NCBI RefSeq assembly: GCF_016907055.1 | Contig: NZ_JAFBBG010000003.1 | Location: 62,001-126,000, forward strand | Direction: 5' to 3' | Source of the DNA: Paracholeplasma morum | GTDB taxonomy: Bacteria > Bacillota_I > Bacilli_A > Acholeplasmatales > UBA5453 | Length of the DNA stretch: 64,000 nt | Part shown: piece after piece, positions 31,252 through 39,655 of the stretch | Numbering within the stretch: position 1 is the stretch's first letter | How the letters are laid out: each line of letters begins with the position of its first letter | Translations under genes and position numbers: made by a program | Notes under the pieces: generated by a model | Seen by the model: the letters and a program-made list of their open reading frames with translations, nothing else | The model's database searches: none | Told to the model about the DNA's origin: nothing

Positions 31252-32067
31252 ATGAATGATTTAAAAGAACACATCGATGATGTACAAAGGAAATGTAGTT
31301 ACTATTTTAAGAACACAGATTTGTTGCTTCAAGCTTTCACAAGAAAGTCGTATTCAGCTGAATTTGGTGGGGAAAACAATGAGGTTCTAGAGTTTTTGGG
31401 TGATAGGGTACTAGATTTTTACGTGACCAAAGTCATCGCTGAAAGATATGGATTGTTCAAATCTCAAGCGCGTACATTTAATGAAGAGGATAGAGACGAG
31501 TACCTCATCAGGAATTATCTGAATGAACAACACTTTACTGATTTAAAAAAAGAACTAGTTAATAATGCATATCTTGCTAGAAGAATAGAAGAGTTAGATT
31601 TCAAGACAATGATGTATTTGGGACAAAGTGATTTAGATAATCAAGTATGGAATCAAGAAAAGGTTAAAGCTGACCTATTCGAAGCGATTTTAGGTGCTAT
31701 TGCAATCGACAGCAATTGGAATCCAGATGAACTCCAAAACTCTGTGGAAATCATGCTTCAAATTGATGATCAATTACATGATGTAGAAGATGGCATGGAT
31801 GAGTTAAAAGAAAATCTAACACAGGATAATGCAGTAAGCACACTTAAAGAATTGGCTGAAAGCGGGAGATGCTCTATTCCAATCTACGAATTTCCCGATG
31901 AGCAAGTCTACGTTGATGGGGAGTATAAGTGGTCATGCACTTGTTATGTTAGAAGCTGGTCAATTCAAAAAACAGCACTCTCTTCATCAAAAAAAGGTGC
32001 TAAGAAATATGCAACATATTTAGTTTTATGTGATCATTTTGGTATCGATTCTAAAGAGAAAATGTAA
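31252..32067 (+). CDS. RNase III-like protein with divergent dsRNA-binding tail
   Basis: 271 residues. The RNase III signature NNEVLEFLGDRVLDF (42-56) has all its acids (E44, E47, D51), and the second site KADLFEAILGAIAID gives D141 and E144, so catalysis should be possible. Compared with housekeeping RNase III (~230 residues) there is extra, diverged sequence between the two sites (about 68-136). The C-terminal part (about 195-265, ending SSSKKGAKKYATYLVL) is a weak double-stranded-RNA-binding domain. Ribosome site AAAGGAGG. Surrounded by relics rather than the usual smc/plsX neighbours, so it is probably an accessory copy acquired separately. Confidence 0.8.
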   Translation: MNDLKEHIDDVQRKCSYYFKNTDLLLQAFTRKSYSAEFGGENNEVLEFLGDRVLDFYVTKVIAERYGLFKSQARTFNEEDRDEYLIRNYLNEQHFTDLKKELVNNAYLARRIEELDFKTMMYLGQSDLDNQVWNQEKVKADLFEAILGAIAIDSNWNPDELQNSVEIMLQIDDQLHDVEDGMDELKENLTQDNAVSTLKELAESGRCSIPIYEFPDEQVYVDGEYKWSCTCYVRSWSIQKTALSSSKKGAKKYATYLVLCDHFGIDSKEKM

Positions 32068-32083
32068 GATAAAATAGTTTCTA

Positions 32084-32181
32084 AATGGTACTTGGATTGG
32101 TATTATTTATTGAATAAGCAGTGACTATAATGCTTCCCAGATAATCCGACTTATAGTTAGCTTCCTAATTCAAGTACCATT
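32084..32181. repeat. Large imperfect palindrome (98 bases)
   Basis: AATGGTACTTGGATT (32084-32098) pairs fully (one G-U) with AATTCAAGTACCATT (32167-32181). Inside, AAGC...ACTATAA (32116-32130) pairs with TTATAGT..GCTT (32151-32163). It could be a folded non-coding RNA, a cruciform, or a small palindromic mobile element. No terminator-like T-run follows. Confidence 0.65.
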
Positions 32182-32261
32182 GGACATCAATTAATATAAG
32201 TCATCGCTTTTATGTCAATTAAGTGGACACGATAAGTTAGCATTTCAGTTATAAAAGGATT

Positions 32262-32362
32262 TTAGAACCGTAGGGACTACGGGGATAGCCTATTGAGTCA
32301 CTGGTGGGTACATCGGTTTGGATAGGAAGCCCCCACTTCGATTAAGTGGTGGATAGTTCACT
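32262..32362 (+). ncRNA. Candidate structured RNA fragment, possibly 6S-like
   Basis: Three hairpins follow one another: CCGTAG-GGA-CTACGG (32268-32282), CCTAT/ATAGG (32289-32326) and CCCCCACTT/AAGTGGTGG (32330-32352). The last one, with flanking GGAAGCC and TAGTTCAC, resembles, from memory, the 3' part of 6S RNA in Bacilli. The 5' half expected for 6S is not evident. A broken reading frame follows directly. It may be a truncated copy or unrelated. Confidence 0.3.
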
Positions 32363-32578
32363 AAAGACGATGTTGTTGTTACCGGTGGAAGCTTACAGAC
32401 AATTAACCCATTACCATTTCTTTCAAGCGTAGGAAACAGCAATAATTCTGACATTAAAGACAGAGAGCTAATTGGTACCTGGGCATTTGATATCATTGGT
32501 TACTACGAGGAATTGCCTAACAAAGATTTAAAAGAGTTTATAGGATTAAACCTTTCAAATACTAGCTACAAGTTATAA
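32363..32578 (+). pseudogene. C-terminal gene fragment of unknown family
   Basis: 71 codons in frame (DDVVVTGGSLQTINPLPFLS through IIGYYEELPNKDL, ending NTSYKL) without a start codon or ribosome site; the frame is closed upstream by TAG. Codon use looks like real coding sequence, so it is probably the tail of a gene whose front was lost by rearrangement. I do not recognise the family. Confidence 0.45.
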
Positions 32579-32630
32579 ATATTAGTCTCATTTCAAGAAA
32601 TAAAATAGCCAATCCAAAATTGGTATAAAA

Positions 32631-32673
32631 AAAAGATGTCAAACTGGTTAATAACAGTTTTTGACATCTTTTT
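32631..32673. terminator. Bidirectional terminator
   Basis: AAGATGTCAAACTG pairs with CAGTTTTTGACATCTT (two-base bulge), with A's before and T's after, so it can stop transcription from the minus-strand HxlR gene and from the plus strand. Confidence 0.8.
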
Positions 32674-32689
32674 ATCTTATATTGAGTTA

Positions 32690-32992
32690 TTATACCCAAG
32701 AGTCTCCCCACTTAGAGATTTCTTCCATAATAGGTTTTAAAGCATATCCTTTTTTAGTTAAGGTATACTCTATTCTAACAGGCATTTCTGGGTATACAGA
32801 TCTACTAACAATATCTAGTGATTCAAGTTCTTTTAATCTGAGAGATAAAACCCGACCACTAATTTTGATTTCATTTTCAAGTTCATTAAATCGTTTTGGA
32901 CCATTCATAAGTTGATTGACAATTAGACCTGTCCATCTTTTACCAAGTACTTGGAAAGCACTCTCGAATTTTGCACAAATTGCTTTTTCCAT
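32690..32992 (-). CDS. HxlR-family transcriptional regulator
   Basis: 100 residues (MEKAICAKFESAFQVLGKRW, LIVNQLMNGPKRFNELE, ISGRVLSLRLKELE) with the winged helix of the HxlR family, whose members often sense thiol-reactive or quinone stress; cysteine C6 is at the usual place of the sensing cysteine. ATG 32992 follows GCGGTGA; a GTG nine bases upstream lies within that site. Divergent to an FMN reductase gene, with both promoters in the 115-base gap, so it very likely controls that gene. Confidence 0.88.
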   Translation of the reverse strand: MEKAICAKFESAFQVLGKRWTGLIVNQLMNGPKRFNELENEIKISGRVLSLRLKELESLDIVSRSVYPEMPVRIEYTLTKKGYALKPIMEEISKWGDSWV

Positions 32993-33008
32993 TTTTATCA
33001 CCGCTTAT

Positions 33009-33070
33009 ATTATACAAGAAAATACTTGATAAGCAAATCACTTTACATCACCAAGTTACAAATATATAAT
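33009..33070. promoter_or_regulatory. Divergent promoters of the HxlR and FMN reductase genes
   Basis: Minus strand: TTGCTT (33031-33036), 16 bases, TATAAT (33009-33014). Plus strand: TTTACA (33042-33047), 17 bases, TATAAT (33065-33070). Repeated GTAAC/TTAC words (33073-33092) follow the plus-strand -10 and may be operator sites. Confidence 0.75.
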
Positions 33071-33107
33071 AGGTAACGTAAAGTAACTTACAAGAAGGAG
33101 ATATAAT

Positions 33108-33653
33108 ATGACAAATAATACGTTAAAGATTGGAATTATCTTAGGAAGTACAAGAGACGGTAGAGTTAGCCCAGCAGTAGGCAATTGGGTAAAAGGATTA
33201 GCAGACAAACGTACAGATGCTAGTTTCGAAATTGTTGACATCAAATCATTCGGTTTGCCACTTTTAGGGGAATCAGCAGATATGACAGGAATAATGAACT
33301 GGAATGCTAAGTTAGCAGAACTAGATGGATTCATTTTCGTAGTATCTGAATACAACCACTCAATTTCTGCAGCGCTCAAGAACGCTTTAGACTCAGCTAG
33401 AGACCCTTGGAATAATAAAGCTGCAGGTATTGTATCGTACGGTTCTGCAGGTGGAGCAAGAGCAGCAGAACACTTAAGAACTATTTTAGGTGAACTTCAA
33501 GTTGCTGACGTTAGATCACATACACTATTATCATTATTCGAAGATTTCAATCAAACTGGTTTTGCACCAAGAGACCTTCATGAAACTAACATTAATGATA
33601 TGTTAGATCAACTAATCAAATGGTCTACTGCCTTAAAGCAAGTTAGAGCGTAA
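33108..33653 (+). CDS. NAD(P)H-dependent FMN reductase / azoreductase-like flavoprotein
   Basis: 181 residues with the flavodoxin-like fold of the NADPH-dependent FMN reductase family: LGSTRDGRVSPAVGNWV near the N-terminus binds the FMN phosphate, and VVSEYNHSISAALKNALD is the family signature. Probably reduces quinones or free flavins in the cytoplasm. Divergent from an HxlR regulator. Ribosome site AAGGAGAT. Followed by a strong terminator. Confidence 0.9.
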   Translation: MTNNTLKIGIILGSTRDGRVSPAVGNWVKGLADKRTDASFEIVDIKSFGLPLLGESADMTGIMNWNAKLAELDGFIFVVSEYNHSISAALKNALDSARDPWNNKAAGIVSYGSAGGARAAEHLRTILGELQVADVRSHTLLSLFEDFNQTGFAPRDLHETNINDMLDQLIKWSTALKQVRA

Positions 33654-33672
33654 TGTCAATATAGATTCAAAC

Positions 33673-33712
33673 ATAAGCTTAATTATCAGTTGATAGTTAA
33701 GCTTATTTTTTT
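33673..33712 (+). terminator. Terminator after the FMN reductase gene
   Basis: ATAAGCTTAA pairs with TTAAGCTTAT, with inner TATCA/TGATA, followed by T7. Confidence 0.92.
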
Positions 33713-33774
33713 AGGATTATTGTTAATATTTCATATAAGAGTGCTTTAATACGATTAAAGATTGGAGATTAACT

Positions 33775-34110
33775 ATGAAGAAGTCAAATTATGTGGTTCT
33801 TGATTATTTCCGGATTTTTGCAGCAATTCTAGTTGTGATGATTCATATACCTCCATTTAAAACCTTTGAGATAGATGGGACTATCTACACAAATATAGAT
33901 TTCTTTATTTCTCATGTGTTGGCTAGAATTGCGGTCCCATTTTTCTTTATTGCTTCTGGATTCTTTCTTTTTAATAGTTTTGAGGGTTGATTGACTTCAT
34001 TAGAGGGATTTATCAAGAAAGTTCTAGAATCAGAAACACCTTATACAAAAGAACAACTTCTTATGGCAAAAAGTAGTCTTATGACAAATAGTATGCCGAA
34101 GAACTTATGA
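33775..34110 (+). pseudogene. Truncated acyltransferase-3 family gene
   Basis: 71 codons of an OafA-type membrane acyltransferase N-terminus (VVLDYFRIFAAILVVMIHI, FFISHVLARIAVPFFFIASG), ending at TGA 33988-33990. The same frame continues for 39 more codons (SLEGFIKKVLESETPYTKEQ) to TGA 34108, but this is not the next part of an acyltransferase. So the middle of the gene has been deleted, leaving both ends. Full-length relatives have about 350 residues and ten helices. Confidence 0.75.
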
Positions 34111-34163
34111 TAACCCTCCATCCTATTTATTCCTATATAATGTACATTTCGAACTATTCACTC

Positions 34164-34218
34164 AGAAACCTATATACTAATGAAATTTAGCGTTTTCATT
34201 TTCTAGGTTTCTTTTTTT
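34164..34218 (+). terminator. Long terminator hairpin behind the acyltransferase remnant
   Basis: AGAAACCTA (34164-34172) pairs with TAGGTTTCT, with inner AATGAAA/TTTCATT, followed by T7. Confidence 0.85.
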
Positions 34219-34301
34219 ACCGTCATAAAGGGGAAAAACTTACAAAAAAGTTAAAAATGATATTGGAAACCTGAATATAATGTGATATGATTAATGTGTC
34301 G

Positions 34302-34440
34302 AAAACGATTATCAGAGATTTACTTCATTTATTTTTTTCTAAGTATATAGATGATACCCACTACATAGAGATTTCTGACTATAAACACCTATAATTAACT
34401 TTTTTTTGCGGTTTTTCTTAGAAAGTGTATTTATTATAAT
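34302..34440 (+). promoter_or_regulatory. Upstream region of the FMN-binding-type lipoprotein gene
   Basis: AAAACGATTA at 34302-34311 is one of several AAAACGNTT boxes found near surface-protein genes in this window. TATAAT at 34435-34440, 48 bases before the start codon, is the likely -10; its -35 is poor. The rest of the 270-base gap is AT-rich without other visible signals. Confidence 0.45.
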
Positions 34441-34487
34441 GCTAACGACGGTAATTTCCGTTTAGAATAGAAAAGGAGAATAAAACA

Positions 34488-35027
34488 ATGAAAAGATTTA
34501 TGGCTTTACTTTTAGTTTTAACTGTGACTTTCGCATTAGTTGGATGTCAAAAAGAAAAAGGAGACTACAAAGCTGGTATGTACTATGCTTCTACATCAGG
34601 CAACCAAAGCACTTTCGGTGTTATGTTTGTAAATGAAGATGGTAAAATTGAAGATATGTTCATTGACTCTGTATACTTAAAGGCATCTGAAAATGGTGGC
34701 GTATCATGGACTTCTTATGGCAACCCTGCAACAGGTTATGCAACTACAAAAATGGCTTTAGACAATGGTTGGGGCTATCATATGTTCTATGCAGATTATG
34801 CAAAATCAACAACCACTCCAACTGAAGAAGGTTATAAAGCATGGTTAAAGTCTAACAATAAGTTAGAATGGTTCGAACAAGTTCGTCTAATCATCGACCA
34901 AGTTATCGAATTACAAGATTTACCAAGCAAGACTGCTGGTAAATATGATGCACCTGCTGGCGCAACAATCACTGTTGACAGCTACTATGCAGTAATCAAA
35001 GATTTATTAGAACAAGCTAGAAAATAA
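34488..35027 (+). CDS. FMN-binding-domain-type lipoprotein
   Basis: 179 residues. Signal peptide with lipobox LVGC (C20). The mature part has YKAGMYYASTSGN near its start and the C-terminal segment YDAPAGATITVDSYYAVIKD, which matches the flavinylation motif (x-GA-T/S-x-T) used by ApbE to attach FMN covalently, as in PplA-type extracellular electron-transfer lipoproteins. It would then be a surface flavoprotein. No apbE gene is in the window. The motif-based call needs confirmation; a plain lipoprotein of unknown role is the alternative. Own terminator follows. Confidence 0.65.
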   Translation: MKRFMALLLVLTVTFALVGCQKEKGDYKAGMYYASTSGNQSTFGVMFVNEDGKIEDMFIDSVYLKASENGGVSWTSYGNPATGYATTKMALDNGWGYHMFYADYAKSTTTPTEEGYKAWLKSNNKLEWFEQVRLIIDQVIELQDLPSKTAGKYDAPAGATITVDSYYAVIKDLLEQARK

Positions 35028-35055
35028 TTCTGATTGATTCAATTTAAAGAACAAG

Positions 35056-35089
35056 ATCCTATTTCACTTTCTGAAATAGGATTTTTTTT
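35056..35089 (+). terminator. Intrinsic terminator
   Basis: ATCCTATTTC-ACTTTCT-GAAATAGGAT, then T's. Confidence 0.93.
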
Positions 35090-35166
35090 ATTAAAATGTG
35101 TGAATATTGAATAAATTATTCTATAACTTCAAAAAAGTGTTACAATAATCCAAAAGAGGTGTTGAA

Positions 35167-37065
35167 ATGAATAAAAAACTTATCAAATCCAATTTCTATG
35201 AAGCTGTAAACGGCTCATGGTTAGAAAGTGCAGTGATACCCAATGATCAACCTGCAATGTCAGCCTTTCTTGAACTGAATCTAGGTATCGAAAAAACTCT
35301 AATGGGTTTAACAAACGAATGGTTATCTAAAGAGAACTTAAGTGATAACTTAAAGAAGTACATTAAGCTTTATAAAATGACGAATGATTTCGACAAAAGA
35401 AATGAACTAGGATCGAAACCATTTAGACATGTATTAAATAGACTTAATGATTTGAAGAGTCTAAAAGACCTTGAGAAGTCATTCTGTGACTTTAGCCTTG
35501 AATCAATTGAAATGCCTTTTGGCGTAATGGTAATGTCTGACTTTATGAATAGTATTAATCAAGTACTCTATTTTGGGGCAGCTGATTTATTCTTACCAGA
35601 CACAACATACTATCAGGAAGAAGCCACTAAGAAACAGTTGATCGAGTTATTTACTGGTACAACCTCACATATATTATCATTATTAGGATTTACTGATGAA
35701 GAGTGTTCAAGATTACTAAATGAAGCATTGGCTTTTGACGAGTTATTGGTGCCTGTTACTAAATCAAGCGTGGAAAATGCCGATTATGTAAAACTTTATA
35801 ACCCTTATGAACGTAAGGATATCGCTAGTCTAACATCAAATTTTGATTTGATGGGTTCGATTGAAAAATTAGTTAAACAACCAGTTTCAAAAATGATTAT
35901 TATGAATCCTGACTTCTTAAAAGCATTTGACACTATCATTTCTGAAGAAAACTTCCATCTAATTAAATCATGGATGATTGTTTCAAACGCACTTTCATTT
36001 GCTAGTCATTTAACGGATGAACTGAGAATAGCGGGAGGCGCTTATAGACGTGCTCTATCAGGCGTTCAAGAAGCACAATCAAAAGAAAAATTCGCTTTTT
36101 ATCAAGCCTATAATCAATTTAGTCAAGTTGTAGGATTGTATTATGGTGAAAATTTCTTTGGTCCTCTAGCAAAACGAGATGTTGAATCCATGGTTAGAGA
36201 AATGATCGAAGTTTATAAAGAACGCATTCGAAATAACGATTGGCTAAACGATCAAACAAAAGAAAAAGCCATCTTAAAACTTAAAACCCTTACCGTTCAT
36301 GTTGGATATCCAGAAGAAATCCCACCATATTACGATATGTTTTCGATCGATGGATATGAAAATGGATCTGATTTAGTCCTAGAACGTTTGAAAATGACAA
36401 GAATCAAAAACGAATTAGAATATCAAAAATACAACAAACCAATTAATCGTAATATTTGGAGTATGCCAGCAAGCATGGTTAATGCTTATTACAATCCAAC
36501 CAATAATCAAATTGTATTCCCAGCAGCCATTCTTCAAAAACCATATTACAGCTTAGATCAAGCGCCTTCTGAAAACTATGGCGGTATCGGTGCAGTTATG
36601 GCACATGAAATATCACACGCATTTGATAACAATGGTGCGAAATTTGACGAAACAGGTTCATTAAACAACTGGTGGCTTGAGTCCGACTTAGAAGCATTCA
36701 ATCAAAAAGCAGAAGCAATGATCAAACTCTTTGATGGTGTGGAAACAGGCTTTGGCGCATGTAATGGGACATTAACCGTTTCAGAAAACATCGCAGATAG
36801 CGGCGGATTACGATGCGCATATGTAGCAAGTTTAAAACACAAAGACCATGATGCGGATAAATTCTTCCAAAACTGGGCTCGTGTTTGGAGAAATAAAACG
36901 TCCCTAGAGTTTGCACAATTGCTACTTAGAATTGACGTACACGGACCAAGCATCTTAAGAGCGAACATGCAATTAAGTAATATGCCTGAATTCTTAGAAT
37001 TCTATGATATGAAAGAAGAAGATTCAATGTATTTAGATCCTAAAAAAGCAGTCTCAATTTGGTAA
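35167..37065 (+). CDS. pepO: M13-family metallopeptidase (PepO-like endopeptidase)
   Basis: 632 residues. Zinc site HEISH (480-484) with the third ligand region ENIADSGGL downstream, and the family substrate motif NAYYNPTNNQIVFPAAIL (439 onward). No signal peptide or N-terminal membrane helix, so it is the cytoplasmic PepO type that cuts imported oligopeptides. Ribosome site GAGGTG before ATG 35167; TACAAT about 20 bases upstream is a likely -10. Length is complete. Confidence 0.95.
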   Translation: MNKKLIKSNFYEAVNGSWLESAVIPNDQPAMSAFLELNLGIEKTLMGLTNEWLSKENLSDNLKKYIKLYKMTNDFDKRNELGSKPFRHVLNRLNDLKSLKDLEKSFCDFSLESIEMPFGVMVMSDFMNSINQVLYFGAADLFLPDTTYYQEEATKKQLIELFTGTTSHILSLLGFTDEECSRLLNEALAFDELLVPVTKSSVENADYVKLYNPYERKDIASLTSNFDLMGSIEKLVKQPVSKMIIMNPDFLKAFDTIISEENFHLIKSWMIVSNALSFASHLTDELRIAGGAYRRALSGVQEAQSKEKFAFYQAYNQFSQVVGLYYGENFFGPLAKRDVESMVREMIEVYKERIRNNDWLNDQTKEKAILKLKTLTVHVGYPEEIPPYYDMFSIDGYENGSDLVLERLKMTRIKNELEYQKYNKPINRNIWSMPASMVNAYYNPTNNQIVFPAAILQKPYYSLDQAPSENYGGIGAVMAHEISHAFDNNGAKFDETGSLNNWWLESDLEAFNQKAEAMIKLFDGVETGFGACNGTLTVSENIADSGGLRCAYVASLKHKDHDADKFFQNWARVWRNKTSLEFAQLLLRIDVHGPSILRANMQLSNMPEFLEFYDMKEEDSMYLDPKKAVSIW

Positions 37066-37070
37066 AAAAT

Positions 37071-37103
37071 AACGGAATCTCGCGGGATTCCGTTTGTTTT
37101 TTT
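37071..37103. terminator. Bidirectional terminator between pepO and the nuclease gene
   Basis: AACGGAATC pairs with GATTCCGTT around a six-base loop, with T-rich tracts on both strands. The two convergent genes share it. Confidence 0.85.
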
Positions 37104-39444
37104 AGAATATGTATTGTCTGTTGTCCATCACCATGAATAAGGAGATATTGATTAATGATAGTGTTCTAGATAATGATTTATTCGCAGCACCACCAAAATA
37201 TAAATCTACTAATTCTGGGTGATCGATGAATGGGTTTCTGTTATTTTGAATGCCATAGATACGGTCGTTTCTTTCGATTTCGAAATCATCAACTGGATCT
37301 AAATCATGCCATTCTAAGAACATTTGAAGATTTCCAACAACGTTTAGTGATAAGTTGTAACGGATTGAGATGTATAATACGATTCTCGCAACGTCACCAA
37401 TGTGTTTATCGCCAGGATACCAAGATCCACCATTGTTTTTGTAAGGTTGAGTTCCTGTGAATGCTTTACCATCTTCTCCAAAAGGCATGTTACCTCTTGC
37501 AGAGTTTGTACTTACAACAGCAGCTCTTAAGTTATGAAGGTCATCTTTTGTTGAACCTAGTTTAGATTGTGGCCAAACGTGTTCTCTATTTCCGTATGCT
37601 CCAAGTCCTTCATAGATTAAGCTATATTGAGAACCTACTTTGTCTACGGATTTAACTTCACTTGTTGAACCAGTTGCTTTACCAGTACTTGCGATTAAAC
37701 TCTTAAGTTCTTGGTTAAGGTTAGCGCCCATTAAACCGTTAAGGCGTGAGTAATACCCTTCATAAACCCCTTGTTCGATTTCTTTTCTAACAAATAGTGT
37801 ATAAATAACAGATACAGATGAATCATTAGATAAGGATACTTTAATATCGTAATTACCTGGTTCATTTAACTTAACAGCAGACGTATCAACTACTAAGAAT
37901 TGAGTGAAAACTTCACCAAAACCATTTTTAGCAGTGATGCCTTCTAAATAGTTAGGAAGTGCGTCACCCATAATGTAGTTCTTGTTAACAGCGCCATAAA
38001 TGCTAATGATTTCTGGACTCTTTGGTCTTGCTTCAATTAAACTTCTGCTTGTAAATAAGAATTGTGCTTTACCAGCATATTGACCAACTGTAACGTTGAA
38101 TAGATTAACGATATCACCAACTTTGATTTGATCAAATTGATTAGAAGGATTATTAACACGTGTATCAAGTCTAACAAAAGTAGTCTCACCGGCAGCGTTC
38201 TTTAAGTAAAGTTCAATTGCATTATTTGGTGTTTCTTTTGAAGTTACTTCTAAATCGCGGTAAGTAACGATATTAGCTTCATACAAGATAACGTCATCGA
38301 ATTCTAATGAATATCCAGTTAAATCAATACCTTCAGGTAATGATCGATCACTGAGTGTTTCAACGATTGTAGGAGATGCGATTTGAACTAATCCTTGGTA
38401 AATATCAATTTTACCTTCGATAACGTATTCTTTACCAATTACTAGGCCAGTGTTATTTCTCATGTAAACAGGAATAGCACCTGTAGAATCTTGGATAGTA
38501 AAGTTACCGTTAGACATTAAACTTGTAATAACACCTTGTACTTTTACGGCAGATCCTTGTGCTTGTAATCTAGCTTCAGAGATCGGTGTATGACTGCTTA
38601 CTGGGAAGTCAATTTTCTTTAATACTGTAACGTTAAATTTCTTTGAGAATGATAAATGGTCTACTACTGTAACGGTTAGTTCAACGATTACATTCTCAGA
38701 TTGTCTTGTAACAACCCCAGTAGATGAAATGGCTGAATGATTGCTTGACCATACCAGATTCACACCTGAAAGAGATGTTGGTAATACTAGATTATTGATT
38801 GTTTCATTAGGAATAACAATGGTATCTAATATTGCATCATAATCTGGAGTAACAACTTCAGCCTTAATGACGTTTACTTCAAAGGTTGCTTCATAGGTTT
38901 TTCCACCAAAAAGAATACTTGCAGTTAAGGTAACTACAGTATCGTCAGCTTGACGTGTAATGACACCTGTATTGGAAATGACACTAGCATTGGATGAACT
39001 CCATACTACGTCTAAGTCTAAGTAAGATGATTTAAGACTTAGGTTCTCCTCAGTTTCTAATGGCATCGATAAAAATGTCTTAAATGCATCTAAATCAAAT
39101 GTAGGTTCTACCACAGGTAATTTAGCTAAGGTGATCGGAAACGATTTTGTGAGTGTTTCTTTACCGACTTTATATGAAGCGGTAATTGTAACGAGTGTGT
39201 CTGTTGCTTGACGGGTAATAACGATTTTATTACCTTCAATTTTAGCGAATTCGCTATCGCTTGACCAGCTAATATCTATCCCATCGATTTTAACTGGAAT
39301 TTGTAAATCATTCGATACAGAATCCTTGTGATCGGTTTCACTGTATTGAATCGCTATACTGTCTGTTATATCGGTGATATCTGCTTCTGTACAGCCCACC
39401 AAAAACAGCACGGTAAGTAAAACAAAAAACTTAATGTACTTCAT
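37102..39444 (-). CDS. Large surface lipoprotein nuclease (endonuclease I family with Ig-like and OB domains)
   Basis: 780 residues. Lipobox LVGC (C18). Three Ig-like repeats follow (about 25-275), each with a WSSD/WSSS-(N)-GVITRQ(A/S) core. Next comes an OB-fold domain (about 290-370, VKVQGVITSLMSNGNFTIQD), a linker domain, and a C-terminal endonuclease I-type nuclease (about 565-770) with the catalytic NREHVWPQSKLG and NLRAAVVSTNSARGN. It would degrade external nucleic acids to supply nucleotides, an expected need in Mollicutes. Start ATG with GAGGGCAC upstream. Alone on the minus strand. Confidence 0.88.
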   Translation of the reverse strand: MKYIKFFVLLTVLFLVGCTEADITDITDSIAIQYSETDHKDSVSNDLQIPVKIDGIDISWSSDSEFAKIEGNKIVITRQATDTLVTITASYKVGKETLTKSFPITLAKLPVVEPTFDLDAFKTFLSMPLETEENLSLKSSYLDLDVVWSSSNASVISNTGVITRQADDTVVTLTASILFGGKTYEATFEVNVIKAEVVTPDYDAILDTIVIPNETINNLVLPTSLSGVNLVWSSNHSAISSTGVVTRQSENVIVELTVTVVDHLSFSKKFNVTVLKKIDFPVSSHTPISEARLQAQGSAVKVQGVITSLMSNGNFTIQDSTGAIPVYMRNNTGLVIGKEYVIEGKIDIYQGLVQIASPTIVETLSDRSLPEGIDLTGYSLEFDDVILYEANIVTYRDLEVTSKETPNNAIELYLKNAAGETTFVRLDTRVNNPSNQFDQIKVGDIVNLFNVTVGQYAGKAQFLFTSRSLIEARPKSPEIISIYGAVNKNYIMGDALPNYLEGITAKNGFGEVFTQFLVVDTSAVKLNEPGNYDIKVSLSNDSSVSVIYTLFVRKEIEQGVYEGYYSRLNGLMGANLNQELKSLIASTGKATGSTSEVKSVDKVGSQYSLIYEGLGAYGNREHVWPQSKLGSTKDDLHNLRAAVVSTNSARGNMPFGEDGKAFTGTQPYKNNGGSWYPGDKHIGDVARIVLYISIRYNLSLNVVGNLQMFLEWHDLDPVDDFEIERNDRIYGIQNNRNPFIDHPELVDLYFGGAANKSLSRTLSLINISLFMVMDNRQYIF

Positions 39445-39582
39445 TTTGTGCCCTCTTTCTTTTTTTCAGTTAAATGCATTATATCATAGATGATTGTAAA
39501 AACATATAAGAATTAAAGTACTTATGAAAGGGTTTTTAGATAACGTTAAAAATGTTTCAATATAAAGTACAAAAAAACTGCA

Positions 39583-39638
39583 AAAACGTTTTACTTTGTA
39601 GAGGGACATTGATAATCGTGCTTATTTTGGAGTAAAAT
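39583..39638 (+). promoter_or_regulatory. Intergenic control region: AAAACGTTTT palindrome and promoter
   Basis: Palindrome AAAACGTTTT at 39583-39592 lies between the divergent nuclease gene and the gene at 39656. TTGATA (39609-39614), 18 bases, TAAAAT (39633-39638) is the likely plus-strand promoter. TAACGTTA at 39541-39548 is a second small palindrome. Confidence 0.5.
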
Positions 39639-39655
39639 ATAAGAGAGGGATAAAT

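Noticed and set aside
32290-32496. Minus-strand frame over the hairpin/gene-fragment region
   Set aside because: Overlaps the structured stretch and the plus-strand fragment; no ribosome site and no similarity noticed.
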